DNA from: Enoplosus armatus
Taxonomy: Eukaryota; Chordata; Actinopteri; Centrarchiformes; Enoplosidae
DNA length: 64,000 nt
NCBI RefSeq assembly: GCF_043641665.1
Contig: NC_092186.1
Location: forward strand, 27,003,501 to 27,067,500
Direction of reading: 5' to 3'
Shown here: piece by piece, positions 46,137 through 60,174 of the stretch
Numbering within the stretch: position 1 is the first letter of the stretch
How the letters are laid out: each line of letters opens with the position of its first letter
Notes under the pieces: model-generated
The model's database searches: none
Seen by the model: the letters and a program-made list of their open reading frames with translations, nothing else
Told to the model about the DNA's origin: nothing
Made by a program: the position numbers and the translations under genes

Positions 46137-46627
46137 GACTGCTCCCCTGAGCAGCAATGCTGTCATCTTAAAGTGAGTCAAAGTAATGCACTTTTTTGTG
46201 CCCCCTCAAGTAAAATGGTGGATCATACTGAGAAGTTCACTACATCCAGCATCTACAGTTAGCAGTAGTTAACAATTATTTTAGCAACAAGTAAAGCCAT
46301 CTGTCCATCAAGAAACTACCTACTACCTACCTACTTTCCTTCACAACAGAAAAAGGACTTTCTGTGAGACATACTGAACAACCTGAGTAGCAGTAAAGAG
46401 TAATCCTGAGCAGAACAGCTGAATAACTCAGACAGGCCGAGCGGGTGAATGAGGGAGTCCCTTTACTTCATGGGCATGCTTTTTTTAATTTTTTCTTCTT
46501 CTTCATGGGCCACTGCTGTACCCTGAGTAGATGACCATCTGTTCTGTCTTATGTAATACATACACAGAAGTAGACCGGAAAAGTGAACCGAGTGTTCTGA
46601 GCTTTTGGCTCACAGGGTTTACTTTTA

Positions 46628-47216
46628 TGTCATGTCTCGTCATTTACATTAAGTTACCGTTTTTGTCTTGTTTAGTTATGTTGTCTTGTCATTTCCTGTT
46701 TTATTTTGTAGTAACTGTGTTCCCTCTCGTTTCAGACCACTTGTCTTCCTGCCCTCGTGTTTCCCGCCTTTGTGATTGTCAGCCCCGCCCTGATTGTTTC
46801 CACCTGTGTTTCACTCACCTCTTGTTTAAATAGTCTGCGTCTCCCTTTGTCGTGTGCCAGTTCGTCTTGTCCTTCATGTCATGTTTAGCAGGTCTAAGTC
46901 CGCATCTTGTTACTCAGTGAGTTCCTGTGTGAGTTTGATTCAGTGTTCTTGTTAATTTTTTCTGTCTAGATTTTCCCTGTTTTAGTCCTCCCCTCGTAGG
47001 AGTGATTTTCTGTTGATTACTTTGTTAGTTTAAGCTCCTTTGTTTTCTCGTATTTTTGTATTAGCGTTTTCCTCCGTTTTTAGGAGTGATTTTGATTTAT
47101 TACTTTGTAGAGATTTCTTGCTTGGTCAAGCTTATTTTGTTATCAATAAAGACTTTTGTTGTACTTTGTTTGAGTCGAGCGTTTGGGTTCATTTTTTGCC
47201 TTGCCCAGTCGTGACA
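46628..47216 (+). repeat. Ty3/gypsy LTR, copy 6
   Basis: Ends and internal signals as in copy 1. Confidence 0.8.
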
Positions 47217-47233
47217 GAACGAACTGGCCAATC

Positions 47234-47980
47234 ATGAACCCAGCCGACTCTAGTCAGCTTAAAGAACAGGTTCTAGCATCAACTAGCATCAGACAGCATG
47301 AGGAGCAGGTGGCTGCCATAAGTCGTGGTGTTACTGATCTGTCCACGTGTCAGGAGGATTTTAAGATTTCAGTTATCACGCAGGTTAATTGCTTAGCTCA
47401 GCAGATGCAGGATATGCTCACTCACCTGCGAGAAGCTCCTCATAGTTCGAGCCCGACCACATCTACCGAACGCTTGAGTGTTTCTGCTCCTGTTTTGCCG
47501 GTCATCTCTGCCATGCCTCCCCATCTTGCTGCACCTGAAAGATTCACGGGTGAGTCTGTTCTGTGCAGGCCCTTCCTGGTCCAGTGCAACCTGCACTTCG
47601 AGATGAATCCCACTGCCTTCCCCACACCATGTTCTCGGGTCGCCTTCATCACGTCGCATCTCACCGGACAAGCGGCGGCTTGGGCCACCTCCGAGTGGGC
47701 TCGGGATTCCCCAGTGTGCAACTCGCCGGAGCTGTTCATAGACTCTCTAAAGAAGATCTTTGACCACACCACACGGGAGGCAGCCCGAGTCCTGAAGAGG
47801 TTAGTACAAGGCAACCGACCTGTGTCAGACTACGCAGTTGAGTTCTGCACCATAACCGCAAGCAGCGATTGGAACGATCCAGCGTTATTTGACGCTTTTA
47901 TTGAAGGACTGTCTGATCCCATTCAAGACCATCTAGCCCCTCAAGATCTACCCCAGGATCTGGACTGGAAGAAAGCCTGA
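47234..47980 (+). pseudogene. gag: Ty3/gypsy gag, truncated, copy 6
   Basis: Has Arg205Cys as in copy 4. Confidence 0.85.
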
Positions 47981-48562
47981 TGGCTTGGGATCTTGCTAAA
48001 GAACTAAGATTAAGATCAGAGCTATTACCTTGCCCTCTTAAGGCAAGCGCACTTGATGGCAACACCTTATTTCATGTCACACATAGGACCGAACCTTTTG
48101 ACTCTGATTCCTTAGTTTTAGGTTTCCCGTGACTGTGCAGACACAATCCCCATGTTGATTGGAACACTGGCTCCATCTTGAGATGGAGGGAAAGCTGTAA
48201 ACTTAGCTGTCTGCAGCCTGAGAGGAGGGTGACACTGGGTCGGTGCTCTGGAGAGAGTGTTGGTCTTCCCCTCCAGGGCCTGCTCAGGCTTCCGACCTAT
48301 CCAATGTTCCTGCCTGTTACCATGACCTCGCCTAGCAGAGCTAGCAAAGCTAAGGCGACGTCTCTTCCTCCTCACCGTTCTATGCCTGTCCCATTGACCT
48401 CATTCCAGGTACTACCTTACCCAGGGGGCGTCTCTATTCCATCTCGGGACCAGAGAGGAAGGCTATGGAGGATTACATTGAGACCTCTCTGAATTATATT
48501 GACTATGCTCCTCTTAATTACCATAAAGAACCGGTACCCTCTCCCTCTTATGTCCTCAGTGT

Positions 48563-50014
48563 TTGAGCAGTTACAGTCGGCCAAGATCTTCATTAAGCTC
48601 GACCTCCGAAACGCCTACCACCTTGTCCGCATCAGAGAAGGGGGATGAGTGGAAGACGGGATTCAACACACCTACTGGGCACTATGAATACATGGTTATG
48701 CCTTTTGGGTTAACAAATGCTCCGGCAGTGTTTCAAAACCTGGTGAATGATGTTTTGAGAGATTCTCTGGACCATTTTGTTTATGTTTATCTGGATGACA
48801 TTTTGGTCTACTCGCCGGATGAGGAGACTCACATTACTCATGTTCGTCAGGTATTGTCACGATTGTTGGAGCACAGGCTGTATGTCAAGGCCGAGAAGTG
48901 CGATTTTCATGCTGAGTCAGAGTCGTTCCTGGGCTTCATCATAGCCCCTGGATTGATACAGATGGATCCGGCTAAAGTAAAAGCTGTGGCAGAGTGGCCA
49001 GTTCCGGATAGCCGCAAAAAGGTTCAGCAATTCTTAGGATTTGCTAACTTTTACCGTCGGTTCATCCGGAACTTTAGCGCTATTGCAGCGCCTCTGCATA
49101 CCTTAACCTCTCCTCAGTCTCCTTTTCAGTGGACCGCCCAGGCTCAGGAGGCATTCCACCGGCTTAAGACCTTGTTCACCACAGCTCCTATCCTGTCTGT
49201 ACCAGACCCCACCCGGCAGTTTGTGGTGGAGGTGGACGCCTCCAATGAAGGAGTCGGGGCGGTTCTCTCCCAGAGAGCAGAGGAGGATGGTAAGATGCAT
49301 CCATGTGCATTCTTATCCTGGAAGCTGACCAAGGCGGAGCGGAACTATGATGTGGGTAATCGTGAGCTGCTGGTGGTCAAAGTGGCGCTGGAGGAATGGC
49401 GTCACTTGCTGGAGGGGGCCCAGCAGCCGTTCATTGTTTGGACGGATCATAAAAATCTCCAGTATATCCGCAGTGCCAAGAGACTCAATTCTAGGCAAGC
49501 TCGCTGGTCACTGTTCTTTAACCGTTTCAACTTTGCTCTTTCTTACAGGTCCCAGAACGTTAAACCGGATGCCCTCTCCCGGCTGTACGATCCTGAGCCT
49601 GTTGCCAAGGAACCAGAATCCATCCTGCCACTTAACCGTGTGGTTGGGGAGGTTTCCTGGCGCAGAGTATCCGAGGTAGACCAAGACAATGGTGTGAATC
49701 CGCCCCTGGGCGATTTTCCTCCCAACCGCTTGTTTGTGGCGGTGGATATGCATTCCCAGGTGGTTCATTGGGCTCACACCTCGCTGCTTACCTGTCATCC
49801 TGGCGTTAAGCGGACGGTCTTCTTCATTCGCCAACGTTTCTGGTGGCCGGTGATGGAAAGGGTCATCAGGGAGTATGTGGAATCGTGCCCGTGTGTGTGC
49901 TCGGAGCAAGTCTTCCTCCAAGGTGCGGGCAGGTCTTCTCCAGCCGCTTCCCGTTCCCAGCCGTCCCTGGGCCGATATATCGGTGGACTTTGTAACAGGA
50001 CTCCCTCCGTCTGA
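48563..50014 (+). pseudogene. pol: Ty3/gypsy pol RT-RNase H, copy 6
   Basis: Majority residues at 95, 144 and 145. Confidence 0.87.
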
Positions 50015-50035
50015 AGGTAACAAAGGTTTTCCAAA

Positions 50036-50890
50036 ATGACTCATTTCATTGCCTTGCCCAAGCTGCCGTCTGCTAAGGAGACGGCAGAAGTTATGTGTCA
50101 CCATGTCTTTCGTGTTCATGGATTTCCCAGGGACATTGTCTCGGACCGTGGTCCCCAGTTCATGTCGAGGTTTTGGAAGGAATTCTGCGACCTCATCGGG
50201 GTCACTGTCAGCCTCTCTTCTGGATATCACCCGGAGTCTAATGGTCAGATGGAGCGGCTGAACCAAGTCCTGGAGACCTGCCTGCGCTGCCTGGTGTCCC
50301 AAAACCCCACCTCCTGGAGTAAACATCTCACCTGGGTCGAGTACGCCCACAATTCTCTTCCCATGGCGGCCACTGGCATCTCTTCTTTCCACTGTGTCTA
50401 CGGCTACCAACCACCAGTCTTCGCGGAGACCGCAAAGGAGGTGGTGGTCCCGGTGGCCCTTGCCCTGGTCCGCAGATGTCACCGTGTGTGGGAATCCACC
50501 CGCAGGATCCTGTTACGCAGCTGTGACTGGATGAAGAAGGCAGCAGATCGCCGTAGGAGACCGGCTCCCGAGTACCAGCCGGGTCAGAGGGTCTGGCTCT
50601 CCACCCGCGATCTACCCCTCCACATCACGTCCAGGAAGCTGGGGCCCCGGTTCGTGGGTCCATTCCCCATCACCAAGGTCATCAACCCTGCTTCGGTGCG
50701 TCTCCACCTTCCATGTGGGCAGGGTGAAGCCCGTCAGGGACAGTCCTATGGTTCTTGCAGCCAAACCCCCTCCACCCCCCCGGATGGTCGAGGGCGGTCC
50801 TGTCTACACCGTCAAAAAGCTCCTGGTGGTCCACAACAGAGGCAGAGGCAAGCAATTCCTGGTGGACTGGGAGGGTTACGTAGTTCGCAC
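50036..50890 (+). pseudogene. pol: Ty3/gypsy integrase and truncated chromodomain, copy 6
   Basis: Majority form. Confidence 0.85.
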
Positions 50891-51473
50891 TGTCGCACGG
50901 GAGGTAAAGCTGGTTAGAGCGGGTTGGGCCCCCATCATGTCGAAGTGTCCTTGAGCAAGACACTGAACCCTGAGCTCACGGCACCTTGCATGGCAGCCAA
51001 GGTCGCCATTGGTGTGTGAATGTATGAGTGAATGAGTGAATGAGACTTAGCTGTAAAGTGCTTTGGGAACCGTGAAGGTTGAAAAGCGCTATATAAGTGA
51101 GATCATTTACATTTGATTTACATTTGTAACCCACATTAGTTTCACCAGCGTAATACGTATAATATGAGTTCATTTGAGTTAAAACGTCACTGTGTAATTA
51201 CTACACTACACTCAGAACTGTTAACAAAGTTTTATGAAGGAAATAACACTAAGAGTTTAAGTGTTAATCAGAATTTACTCTTATTAATTAACTCTTCATG
51301 AGTGTTAAACCTACTTTACACTAACTGTTATTGAGAAATTACTCCCAACAGTGTTGATTTTTAATTGACATAATGTACTTGTGTATTTACTATCTATAAG
51401 TGTTATTAGTCAACAGCTTGTTGCTTTTCAATGGACTTTTTAATAAAATGTACTCTTCACTAGAACTAATATT

Positions 51474-52145
51474 TTAGTATTTCGCAATTTTGTATTCATC
51501 AGAGACGTCCATGGTGGGATCCTCCTCCTCAGCATCAGAAGGTGTCTCATCCTCAGAGTCGTCCAACGCCTCGGACGACAGAGAGGAAGGTGGTTCAAGG
51601 GCGGTGTGACCCACGTGCGTGGTGGATTTGGCTGGCTGGTCCGGGTGACGCCGATGGAACTCCCTGATGAGCCGGGGGTCCAGGATGCGCCGTGCCGGAA
51701 CCCAGGACCTCTCCTCAGGGCTGTATCCCTCCCAGTCGACCAGGTACTGGAGACCCCTCCCGCGGTGGGTTGGGTGGAATCCGTAGGCACACTGGAAGGG
51801 GGAAAGTCCAGTGGTGCAACTGGTCAAAGTGTTATGGGCGTACTCTACCCACAGTAGCTGCTGGGACCAGGACGAGGGGTGTTTGGAAACCATGCAGTGC
51901 AGAGTTGTCTCCATCTCCTGGTTCTTGCGCTCGGTCTGGCCGTTGGACGGGGGGTGGAACCCGGATGATAGGCTGACGGTGGCCCCAACTTGCGTGAAGA
52001 ACTCCCTCCAAAACACAGAGGCACAGAGCACAGAGCCCTCCAAAAACCCTCCAAAAACTGACGGGACAGGGCATCGGGCTTCACATTGCAGGACCCGGGT
52101 CGGTAGGACAGGGAGAAGTTGAACCTTGTGAGAAAAAGCGACCAT
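51474..52145 (-). pseudogene. pol: Antisense integrase-chromodomain fusion frame, copy 6
   Basis: The 223-codon frame is unchanged. Confidence 0.84.
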
Positions 52146-52545
52146 CGGGCTTGGCGGGAGTTGAGCCTCTTGGCTGACTGGATGTACTCAAGGTTCTTAT
52201 GGTCAGTCCACACCAGAAAAGGCAGCTTGGTCCCCTCGAGCCAGTGGCGCCATTCGTCAATGGCCAGAAAGGAAACGGATGAAGCGTGGTTTTTTTTTTT
52301 CGGCCTTGGTCCGGGAGAAGATCAGGATGTCGTCCAGGTAGACAAAGACATGCTTGTTTAGCATGTCTCTGAGCACGTCATTGACCAGAGCCTGGAAGAC
52401 AGCCGGGGCGTTGGTGAGGCCGAAGGGCATTACCAGGTCCTCATAATGACCAGTAGGGGTGTTGAACGCCGTCTTCCACTTATCACCTTCCCGGATGCGG
52501 ACCAAGTGGTATGCGTTGCGCAGGTCCAACTTTGAGAAGATGGTG
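52057..52545 (-). pseudogene. pol: Antisense RT and RNase H fragments, copy 6
   Basis: Unchanged in the parts compared. Confidence 0.84.
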
Positions 52546-53507
52546 ATTATGTATATATTATATACTTATACTTATAATCACTTTCAGTTTAAAAGATGAA
52601 ACAAAAAAACACATTGTTCTTAACCATTTCTCTCAACACTGAAAAATGTGTGTTTAAAGTGCATTTCAGAGGATACACACATCCGAGGATAATTCCGGCC
52701 ATTTTCAACCTAGAACAAATTTTGACATCATCTGGAATCTACCAATCGAATCTAACCAAAATCTTATCAAATGGACCACTGAGTGATGTGAGAGTGTGCC
52801 TGCTTTCATGTGTGTTAGTGTTGACATTAACAGTTGGCCAAGTTATGATTTTTGTTTTTCAAGACATTACGTATGTGGGTGCTTTAGAAGATCTGATCTG
52901 TTGCCTCAATACATTGTACTGCTGCTGGAAAAACACCAGACAACTCAGTAAAATGGATGTAAAATGTTGTATTCCTAACTATGTGTTTCACTTCCAAATT
53001 GGGGTGGAGTTAGATTTACTTCTATTCCAACAGGTGTTCAAATTAGATTTTTAAAAGGGGAGATTCACCTATTTTCAACCTCATCTTAATCTATCTGCAA
53101 TTAGGGATATAGTGTTAAAAAACACCTGCAGTTGTTGCCGATGTTCTATGTCTCTGGAGTACTGTATATGTCGCAGGTGGGAGAAGAACAACAGATTGTG
53201 CTGCAGTGCAGTGCCCCTGAGACACAGGATTATAGTGTGAAAAATGCCTGCAGTTATTCTTCATGTTCTCTAATACACATAGATTGAGATAAGATTGAAA
53301 ATCTGCAAATCTCTCCCTTAAGAAGAGTGACATCTTTCATGGTATGGTGCCAGATGATAGTTATGATCAACAACGACAATTGTCCCTTTTTATCCATCAT
53401 CCTCTTTATTCATCCTCTTGGCTCCCGCCATTCCTAAATTCTTCTGGTCTGCTCCAATCCTGACTGTTATCTGTATTATTGATTTGTCACACTGAACTTA
53501 GTGGTAA

Positions 53508-53765
53508 CACACACTGGTTACACAATGCTCTCGACTTTTTGCTAGGGCAGTGACTGGTGACTATTTAGACAGTCTAGGCACACTTCCAATTACCATCAGG
53601 CTAGGTAAAGAGGTTTTCATACACACTGTTCAAGTGGTCAGAAACATTACACAACCTGTGATTGTAGGTCAGGACTTTCTACTCACACGATGCTGTTTTG
53701 GATTTGAGGGAAGGTACCTTAAAAGTAGGGAATCATACTACCGTCTCTCTCCTCTGTGCTACTGA
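53508..53765 (+). pseudogene. Retropepsin-like fragment, copy 6
   Basis: Unchanged peptide. Confidence 0.66.
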
Positions 53766-54256
53766 GACTGCTCCCCTGAGCAGCAATGCTGTCATCTTAA
53801 AGTGAGTCAAAGTAATGCACTTTTTTGTGCCCCCTCAAGTAAAATGGTGGATCATACTGAGAAGTTCACTACATCCAGCATCTACAGTTAGCAGTAGTTA
53901 ACAATTATTTTAGCAACAAGTAAAGCCATCTGTCCATCAAGAAACTACCTACTACCTACCTACTTTCCTTCACAACAGAAAAAGGACTTTCTGTGAGACA
54001 TACTGAACAACCTGAGTAGCAGTAAAGAGTAATCCTGAGCAGAACAGCTGAATAACTCAGACAGGCCGAGCGGGTGAATGAGGGAGTCCCTTTACTTCAT
54101 GGGCATGCTTTTTTTAATTTTTTCTTCTTCTTCATGGGCCACTGCTGTACCCTGAGTAGATGACCATCTGTTCTGTCTTATGTAATACATACACAGAAGT
54201 AGACCGGAAAAGTGAACCGAGTGTTCTGAGCTTTTGGCTCACAGGGTTTACTTTTA

Positions 54257-54845
54257 TGTCATGTCTCGTCATTTACATTAAGTTACCGTTTTTGTCTTGT
54301 TTAGTTATGTTGTCTTGTCATTTCCTGTTTTATTTTGTAGTAACTGTGTTCCCTCTCGTTTCAGACCACTTGTCTTCCTGCCCTCGTGTTTCCCGCCTTT
54401 GTGATTGTCAGCCCCGCCCTGATTGTTTCCACCTGTGTTTCACTCACCTCTTGTTTAAATAGTCTGCGTCTCCCTTTGTCGTGTGCCAGTTCGTCTTGTC
54501 CTTCATGTCATGTTTAGCAGGTCTAAGTCCGCATCTTGTTACTCAGTGAGTTCCTGTGTGAGTTTGATTCAGTGTTCTTGTTAATTTTTTCTGTCTAGAT
54601 TTTCCCTGTTTTAGTCCTCCCCTCGTAGGAGTGATTTTCTGTTGATTACTTTGTTAGTTTAAGCTCCTTTGTTTTCTCGTATTTTTGTATTAGCGTTTTC
54701 CTCCGTTTTTAGGAGTGATTTTGATTTATTACTTTGTAGAGATTTCTTGCTTGGTCAAGCTTATTTTGTTATCAATAAAGACTTTTGTTGTACTTTGTTT
54801 GAGTCGAGCGTTTGGGTTCATTTTTTGCCTTGCCCAGTCGTGACA
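54257..54845 (+). repeat. Ty3/gypsy LTR, copy 7
   Basis: Ends and internal signals as in copy 1. Confidence 0.8.
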
Positions 54846-54862
54846 GAACGAACTGGCCAATC

Positions 54863-55609
54863 ATGAACCCAGCCGACTCTAGTCAGCTTAAAGAACAGGT
54901 TCTAGCATCAACTAGCATCAGACAGCATGAGGAGCAGGTGGCTGCCATAAGTCGTGGTGTTACTGATCTGTCCACGTGTCAGGAGGATTTTAAGATTTCA
55001 GTTATCACGCAGGTTAATTGCTTAGCTCAGCAGATGCAGGATATGCTCACTCACCTGCGAGAAGCTCCTCATAGTTCGAGCCCGACCACATCTACCGAAC
55101 GCTTGAGTGTTTCTGCTCCTGTTTTGCCGGTCATCTCTGCCATGCCTCCCCATCTTGCTGCACCTGAAAGATTCACGGGTGAGTCTGTTCTGTGCAGGCC
55201 CTTCCTGGTCCAGTGCAACCTGCACTTCGAGATGAATCCCACTGCCTTCCCCACACCATGTTCTCGGGTCGCCTTCATCACGTCGCATCTCACCGGACAA
55301 GCGGCGGCTTGGGCCACCTCCGAGTGGGCTCGGGATTCCCCAGTGTGCAACTCGCCGGAGCTGTTCATAGACTCTCTAAAGAAGATCTTTGACCACACCA
55401 CACGGGAGGCAGCCCGAGTCCTGAAGAGGTTAGTACAAGGCAACCGACCTGTGTCAGACTACGCAGTTGAGTTCCGCACCATAACCGCAAGCAGCGATTG
55501 GAACGATCCAGCGTTATTTGACGCTTTTATTGAAGGACTGTCTGATCCCATTCAAGACCATCTAGCCCCTCAAGATCTACCCCAGGATCTGGACTGGAAG
55601 AAAGCCTGA
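54863..55609 (+). pseudogene. gag: Ty3/gypsy gag, truncated, copy 7
   Basis: Majority form with Cys111 and Arg205. Confidence 0.85.
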
Positions 55610-56191
55610 TGGCTTGGGATCTTGCTAAAGAACTAAGATTAAGATCAGAGCTATTACCTTGCCCTCTTAAGGCAAGCGCACTTGATGGCAACACCTTATT
55701 TCATGTCACACATAGGACCGAACCTTTTGACTCTGATTCCTTAGTTTTAGGTTTCCCGTGACTGTGCAGACACAATCCCCATGTTGATTGGAACACTGGC
55801 TCCATCTTGAGATGGAGGGAAAGCTGTAAACTTAGCTGTCTGCAGCCTGAGAGGAGGGTGACACTGGGTCGGTGCTCTGGAGAGAGTGTTGGTCTTCCCC
55901 TCCAGGGCCTGCTCAGGCTTCCGACCTATCCAATGTTCCTGCCTGTTACCATGACCTCGCCTAGCAGAGCTAGCAAAGCTAAGGCGACGTCTCTTCCTCC
56001 TCACCGTTCTATGCCTGTCCCATTGACCTCATTCCAGGTACTACCTTACCCAGGGGGCGTCTCTATTCCATCTCGGGACCAGAGAGGAAGGCTATGGAGG
56101 ATTACATTGAGACCTCTCTGAATTATATTGACTATGCTCCTCTTAATTACCATAAAGAACCGGTACCCTCTCCCTCTTATGTCCTCAGTGT

Positions 56192-57643
56192 TTGAGCAGT
56201 TACAGTCGGCCAAGATCTTCATTAAGCTCGACCTCCGAAACGCCTACCACCTTGTCCGCATCAGAGAAGGGGGATGAGTGGAAGACGGGATTCAACACAC
56301 CTACTGGGCACTATGAATACATGGTTATGCCTTTTGGGTTAACAAATGCTCCGGCAGTGTTTCAAAACCTGGTGAATGATGTTTTGAGAGATTCTCTGGA
56401 CCATTTTGTTTATGTTTATCTGGATGACATTTTGGTCTACTCGCCGGATGAGGAGACTCACATTACTCATGTTCGTCAGGTATTGTCACGATTGTTGGAG
56501 CACAGGCTGTATGTCAAGGCCGAGAAGTGCGATTTTCATGCTGAGTCAGAGTCGTTCCTGGGCTTCATCATAGCCCCTGGATTGATACAGATGGATCCGG
56601 CTAAAGTAAAAGCTGTGGCAGAGTGGCCAGTTCCGGATAGCCGCAAAAAGGTTCAGCAATTCTTAGGATTTGCTAACTTTTACCGTCGGTTCATCCGGAA
56701 CTTTAGCGCTATTGCAGCGCCTCTGCATACCTTAACCTCTCCTCAGTCTCCTTTTCAGTGGACCGCCCAGGCTCAGGAGGCATTCCACCGGCTTAAGACC
56801 TTGTTCACCACAGCTCCTATCCTGTCTGTACCAGACCCCACCCGGCAGTTTGTGGTGGAGGTGGACGCCTCCAATGAAGGAGTCGGGGCGGTTCTCTCCC
56901 AGAGAGCAGAGGAGGATGGTAAGATGCATCCATGTGCATTCTTATCCTGGAAGCTGACCAAGGTGGAGCGGAACTATGATGTGGGTAATCGTGAGCTGCT
57001 GGTGGTCAAAGTGGCGCTGGAGGAATGGCGTCATTTGCTGGAGGGGGCCCAGCAGCCGTTCATTGTTTGGACGGATCATAAAAATCTCCAGTATATCCGC
57101 AGTGCCAAGAGACTCAATTCTAGGCAAGCTCGCTGGTCACTGTTCTTTAACCGTTTCAACTTTGCTCTTTCTTACAGGTCCCAGAACGTTAAACCGGATG
57201 CCCTCTCCCGGCTGTACGATCCTGAGCCTGTTGCCAAGGAACCAGAATCCATCCTGCCACTTAACCGTGTGGTTGGGGAGGTTTCCTGGCGCAGAGTATC
57301 CGAGGTAGACCAAGACAATGGTGTGAATCCGCCCCTGGGCGATTTTCCTCCCAACCGCTTGTTTGTGGCGGTGGATATGCATTCCCAGGTGGTTCATTGG
57401 GCTCACACCTCGCTGCTTACCTGTCATCCTGGCGTTAAGCGGACGGTCTTCTTCATTCGCCAACGTTTCTGGTGGCCGGTGATGGAAAGGGTCATCAGGG
57501 AGTATGTGGAATCGTGCCCGTGTGTGTGCTCGGAGCAAGTCTTCCTCCAAGGTGCGGGCAGGTCTTCTCCAGCCGCTTCCCGTTCCCAGCCGTCCCTGGG
57601 CCGATATATCGGTGGACTTTGTAACAGGACTCCCTCCGTCTGA
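56192..57643 (+). pseudogene. pol: Ty3/gypsy pol RT-RNase H, copy 7
   Basis: Private Ala258Val in the RNase H region; frameshifts shared with the others. Confidence 0.87.
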
Positions 57644-57664
57644 AGGTAACAAAGGTTTTCCAAA

Positions 57665-58519
57665 ATGACTCATTTCATTGCCTTGCCCAAGCTGCCGTCT
57701 GCTAAGGAGACGGCAGAAGTTATGTGTCACCATGTCTTTCGTGTTCATGGATTTCCCAGGGACATTGTCTTGGACCGTGGTCCCCAGTTCATGTCGAGGT
57801 TTTGGAAGGAATTCTGCGACCTCATCGGGGTCACTGTCAGCCTCTCTTCTGGATATCACCCGGAGTCTAATGGTCAGATGGAGCGGCTGAACCAAGTCCT
57901 GGAGACCTGCCTGCGCTGCCTGGTGTCCCAAAACCCCACCTCCTGGAGTAAACATCTCACCTGGGTCGAGTACGCCCACAATTCTCTTCCCATGGCGGCC
58001 ACTGGCATCTCTTCTTTCCACTGTGTCTACGGCTACCAACCACCAGTCTTCGCGGAGACCGCAAAGGAGGTGGTGGTCCCGGTGGCCCTTGCCCTGGTCC
58101 GCAGATGTCACCGTGTGTGGGAATCCACCCGCAGGATCCTGTTACGCAGCTGTGACTGGATGAAGAAGGCAGCAGATCGCCGTAGGAGACCGGCTCCCGA
58201 GTACCAGCCGGGTCAGAGGGTCTGGCTCTCCACCCGCGATCTACCCCTCCACATCACGTCCAGGAAGCTGGGGCCCCGGTTCGTGGGTCCATTCCCCATC
58301 ACCAAGGTCATCAACCCTGCTTCGGTGCGTCTCCACCTTCCATGTGGGCAGGGTGAAGCCCGTCAGGGACAGTCCTATGGTTCTTGCAGCCAAACCCCCT
58401 CCACCCCCCCGGATGGTCGAGGGCGGTCCTGTCTACACCGTCAAAAAGCTCCTGGTGGTCCACAACAGAGGCAGAGGCAAGCAATTCCTGGTGGACTGGG
58501 AGGGTTACGTAGTTCGCAC
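57665..58519 (+). pseudogene. pol: Ty3/gypsy integrase and truncated chromodomain, copy 7
   Basis: Private Ser36Leu directly before the second catalytic Asp. Confidence 0.85.
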
Positions 58520-59102
58520 TGTCGCACGGGAGGTAAAGCTGGTTAGAGCGGGTTGGGCCCCCATCATGTCGAAGTGTCCTTGAGCAAGACACTGAACCCT
58601 GAGCTCACGGCACCTTGCATGGCAGCCAAGGTCGCCATTGGTGTGTGAATGTATGAGTGAATGAGTGAATGAGACTTAGCTGTAAAGTGCTTTGGGAACC
58701 GTGAAGGTTGAAAAGCGCTATATAAGTGAGATCATTTACATTTGATTTACATTTGTAACCCACATTAGTTTCACCAGCGTAATACGTATAATATGAGTTC
58801 ATTTGAGTTAAAACGTCACTGTGTAATTACTACACTACACTCAGAACTGTTAACAAAGTTTTATGAAGGAAATAACACTAAGAGTTTAAGTGTTAATCAG
58901 AATTTACTCTTATTAATTAACTCTTCATGAGTGTTAAACCTACTTTACACTAACTGTTATTGAGAAATTACTCCCAACAGTGTTGATTTTTAATTGACAT
59001 AATGTACTTGTGTATTTACTATCTATAAGTGTTATTAGTCAACAGCTTGTTGCTTTTCAATGGACTTTTTAATAAAATGTACTCTTCACTAGAACTAATA
59101 TT

Positions 59103-59774
59103 TTAGTATTTCGCAATTTTGTATTCATCAGAGACGTCCATGGTGGGATCCTCCTCCTCAGCATCAGAAGGTGTCTCATCCTCAGAGTCGTCCAACGCCT
59201 CGGACGACAGAGAGGAAGGTGGTTCAAGGGCGGTGTGACCCACGTGCGTGGTGGATTTGGCTGGCTGGTCCGGGTGACGCCGATGGAACTCCCTGATGAG
59301 CCGGGGGTCCAGGATGCGCCGTGCCGGAACCCAGGACCTCTCCTCAGGGCTGTATCCCTCCCAGTCGACCAGGTACTGGAGACCCCTCCCGCGGTGGGTT
59401 GGGTGGAATCCGTAGGCACACTGGAAGGGGGAAAGTCCAGTGGTGCAACTGGTCAAAGTGTTATGGGCGTACTCTACCCACAGTAGCTGCTGGGACCAGG
59501 ACGAGGGGTGTTTGGAAACCATGCAGTGCAGAGTTGTCTCCATCTCCTGGTTCTTGCGCTCGGTCTGGCCGTTGGACGGGGGGTGGAACCCGGATGATAG
59601 GCTGACGGTGGCCCCAACTTGCGTGAAGAACTCCCTCCAAAACACAGAGGCACAGAGCACAGAGCCCTCCAAAAACCCTCCAAAAACTGACGGGACAGGG
59701 CATCGGGCTTCACATTGCAGGACCCGGGTCGGTAGGACAGGGAGAAGTTGAACCTTGTGAGAAAAAGCGACCAT
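59103..59774 (-). pseudogene. pol: Antisense integrase-chromodomain fusion frame, copy 7
   Basis: The 223-codon frame is unchanged even in this more divergent unit. Confidence 0.84.
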
Positions 59775-60174
59775 CGGGCTTGGCGGGAGTTGAGCCTCTT
59801 GGCTGACTGGATGTACTCAAGGTTCTTATGGTCAGTCCACACCAGAAAAGGCAGCTTGGTCCCCTCGAGCCAGTGGCGCCATTCGTCAATGGCCAGAAAG
59901 GAAACGGATGAAGCGTGGTTTTTTTTTTTCGGCCTTGGTCCGGGAGAAGATCAGGATGTCGTCCAGGTAGACAAAGACATGCTTGTTTAGCATGTCTCTG
60001 AGCACGTCATTGACCAGAGCCTGGAAGACAGCCGGGGCGTTGGTGAGGCCGAAGGGCATTACCAGGTCCTCATAATGACCAGTAGGGGTGTTGAACGCCG
60101 TCTTCCACTTATCACCTTCCCGGATGCGGACCAAGTGGTATGCGTTGCGCAGGTCCAACTTTGAGAAGATGGTG
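59686..60174 (-). pseudogene. pol: Antisense RT and RNase H fragments, copy 7
   Basis: Unchanged in the parts compared. Confidence 0.84.

Larger units (their letters stand above)
38548..46176. repeat. Array unit, copy 5
   Basis: Matches copy 3 at every variant site I followed: T at 41216, TG at 41365-41366, A at 45576. The SINE is at 43257-43506, the foldback at 45422-45693 and the protease/RT linker remnant at 40351-40933. Confidence 0.95.
46177..53805. repeat. Array unit, copy 6
   Basis: Shares T at 47846 (gag Arg205Cys) with copy 4 but has A at marker 53205, as copies 3 and 5 do. The SINE is at 50886-51135, the foldback at 53051-53322 and the protease/RT linker remnant at 47980-48562. 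Confidence 0.95.
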
